Positions 43,105 to 43,674 of a stretch of 43,674 nucleotides of DNA are shown here, in pieces. The notes under the pieces were generated by a model that had not been told where the DNA came from, searched no databases, and worked only from the letters and a program-made list of their open reading frames with translations. Positions within the stretch are counted from its first letter, which is position 1. Every line of letters starts with the position of its first letter. The translations under genes and the position numbers were made by a program. The stretch comes from Verrucomicrobiota bacterium (GTDB lineage Bacteria; Verrucomicrobiota; Verrucomicrobiia; Verrucomicrobiales; Verrucomicrobiaceae), in the NCBI GenBank assembly GCA_963204975.1, contig CAUJJC010000070.1, positions 1 through 43,674 on the forward strand, given 5' to 3'.

Positions 43105-43674
43105 TTAGGAATGAGGTTTCGATTCGGAGTTTTTCGTCATTTCACCCCCGCCCTGCGGACATTCGATAATAAACCTCGTCGGCCCGTCCTCGATCCACAC
43201 CTTGCCGCGATGCGCCTCGACGATGTGCTTCACAATGGCGAGGCCGATGCCTACGCCTTGGGTCTCGCGGCGCAGCTCGGAACCAATGCGATGAAAGGCA
43301 TCGAAGACTCGCTCGCGCTCCGCCTCGGGCACGCCAGGACCTCTGTCCTGCACGCTCAGTCTCCAGTGCTGAGGATTGGGTTGCAAGAGCGTCACCAGGA
43401 CCGTGCTGTCACGCGGCGCGAACTTCAGCGCGTTGTCGATCAGATTGGTCAGCGCCTGCTGCATCGCCATCGCATCCACCACGGCGGGCGGATCAAGGTC
43501 GGCAGCCTCGGTTTGCAAAGTGATGCCCAGCGACGAGGCGCGAGGCTCGTGCAGCTTCACCGTGTCCATCACCAGCGCGCGCAGATCGCATTCCTCAAAG
43601 CGAAACTCGCGACTGCCGCGCTCAATGCGCGAGAGATCGAGCACGTTCGCGATCAAGCCACCGAGCCGGCGACA
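43105..43674 (-). CDS. Sensor histidine kinase (C-terminal part, cut by window edge)
   Basis: The frame is open to the right edge; 189 residues are visible. They begin with the end of the HisKA dimerisation helix (LIANVLDLSRIERGSREF) and continue with a complete HATPase domain: N box NLIDNALKFAP, G1 box DRGPGVP, F box VFDAFHRIG and G2 box GVGIGLAIVKHIVEAH. The phosphoacceptor His and any sensor or membrane region lie outside the window. The short tail GGEMTKNSESKPHS has no known function. It is the cognate partner of the regulator at 42349-43041, with 63 bp between the genes. Confidence 0.92.
   Translation of the reverse strand, partial: CRRLGGLIANVLDLSRIERGSREFRFEECDLRALVMDTVKLHEPRASSLGITLQTEAADLDPPAVVDAMAMQQALTNLIDNALKFAPRDSTVLVTLLQPNPQHWRLSVQDRGPGVPEAERERVFDAFHRIGSELRRETQGVGIGLAIVKHIVEAHRGKVWIEDGPTRFIIECPQGGGEMTKNSESKPHS

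Overview
This window is a dense, GC-rich stretch of a bacterial chromosome that most likely comes from the phylum Verrucomicrobiota (Verrucomicrobiaceae/Prosthecobacter-like). The assignment is inferred from gene content. There are Tat-exported Gfo/Idh/MocA oxidoreductases, a DUF1552 protein with a large DUF1587/1592/1588/1585-type cytochrome, tandem secreted sulfatases, a very large secreted TPR protein, and few clear Shine-Dalgarno sites. The class A penicillin-binding protein argues against Planctomycetes. No rRNA, tRNA, CRISPR array, prophage or insertion sequence was seen, and no gap longer than about 200 bp lacks a gene.

Layout, left to right. (1) 1-5.4 kb holds the 3' end of scpA, two Tat-signal oxidoreductases flanking an integral-membrane fatty acid desaturase, and secG with a long Ala/Pro/Lys tail. 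Two strong terminators lie here. (2) 5.6-10.8 kb holds a J-like membrane protein, a secreted esterase and, convergent with it, a class A PBP. The glycosyltransferase half of that PBP looks intact, but its transpeptidase catalytic motifs are degenerate. (3) 10.9-16.9 kb holds a MidA-type methyltransferase, a YccA/Bax-inhibitor membrane protein, an M14-type metallopeptidase, a lipoprotein alpha/beta hydrolase overlapping it, a SMUG1-type uracil-DNA glycosylase and an OpgG-family periplasmic glucan protein. (4) 16.95-17.6 kb is a Phd/VapC-type toxin-antitoxin pair. (5) 17.65-22.7 kb is a secreted catabolic block of two Cys-type sulfatases with similar C-terminal beta-rich modules plus a hydrolase. 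(6) 22.7-27.2 kb is the DUF1552/cytochrome pair on the minus strand, split by a second, oppositely oriented PIN-toxin module. (7) 27.3-29.4 kb is a fused ADP-forming acyl-CoA synthetase. (8) 29.6-38.3 kb is one 2915-codon gene for an exported alpha-helical/TPR giant. (9) 38.3-43.7 kb holds a heptad repeat and a 12-bp inverted repeat before gpmI, then a DCC thiol oxidoreductase, a secreted TPR-ankyrin protein and an OmpR-type two-component system cut by the window end.

Functionally the region mixes core housekeeping genes (scpA, secG, gpmI, PBP, midA) with a large share of exported proteins. The sulfatase/esterase block and the Tat oxidoreductases fit degradation of sulfated or modified polysaccharides. 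The strongest anomalies are the PBP with a pseudo-transpeptidase, the giant secreted repeat protein, the toxin-antitoxin insertion inside a usually paired locus, and the regulatory-looking repeats before gpmI.
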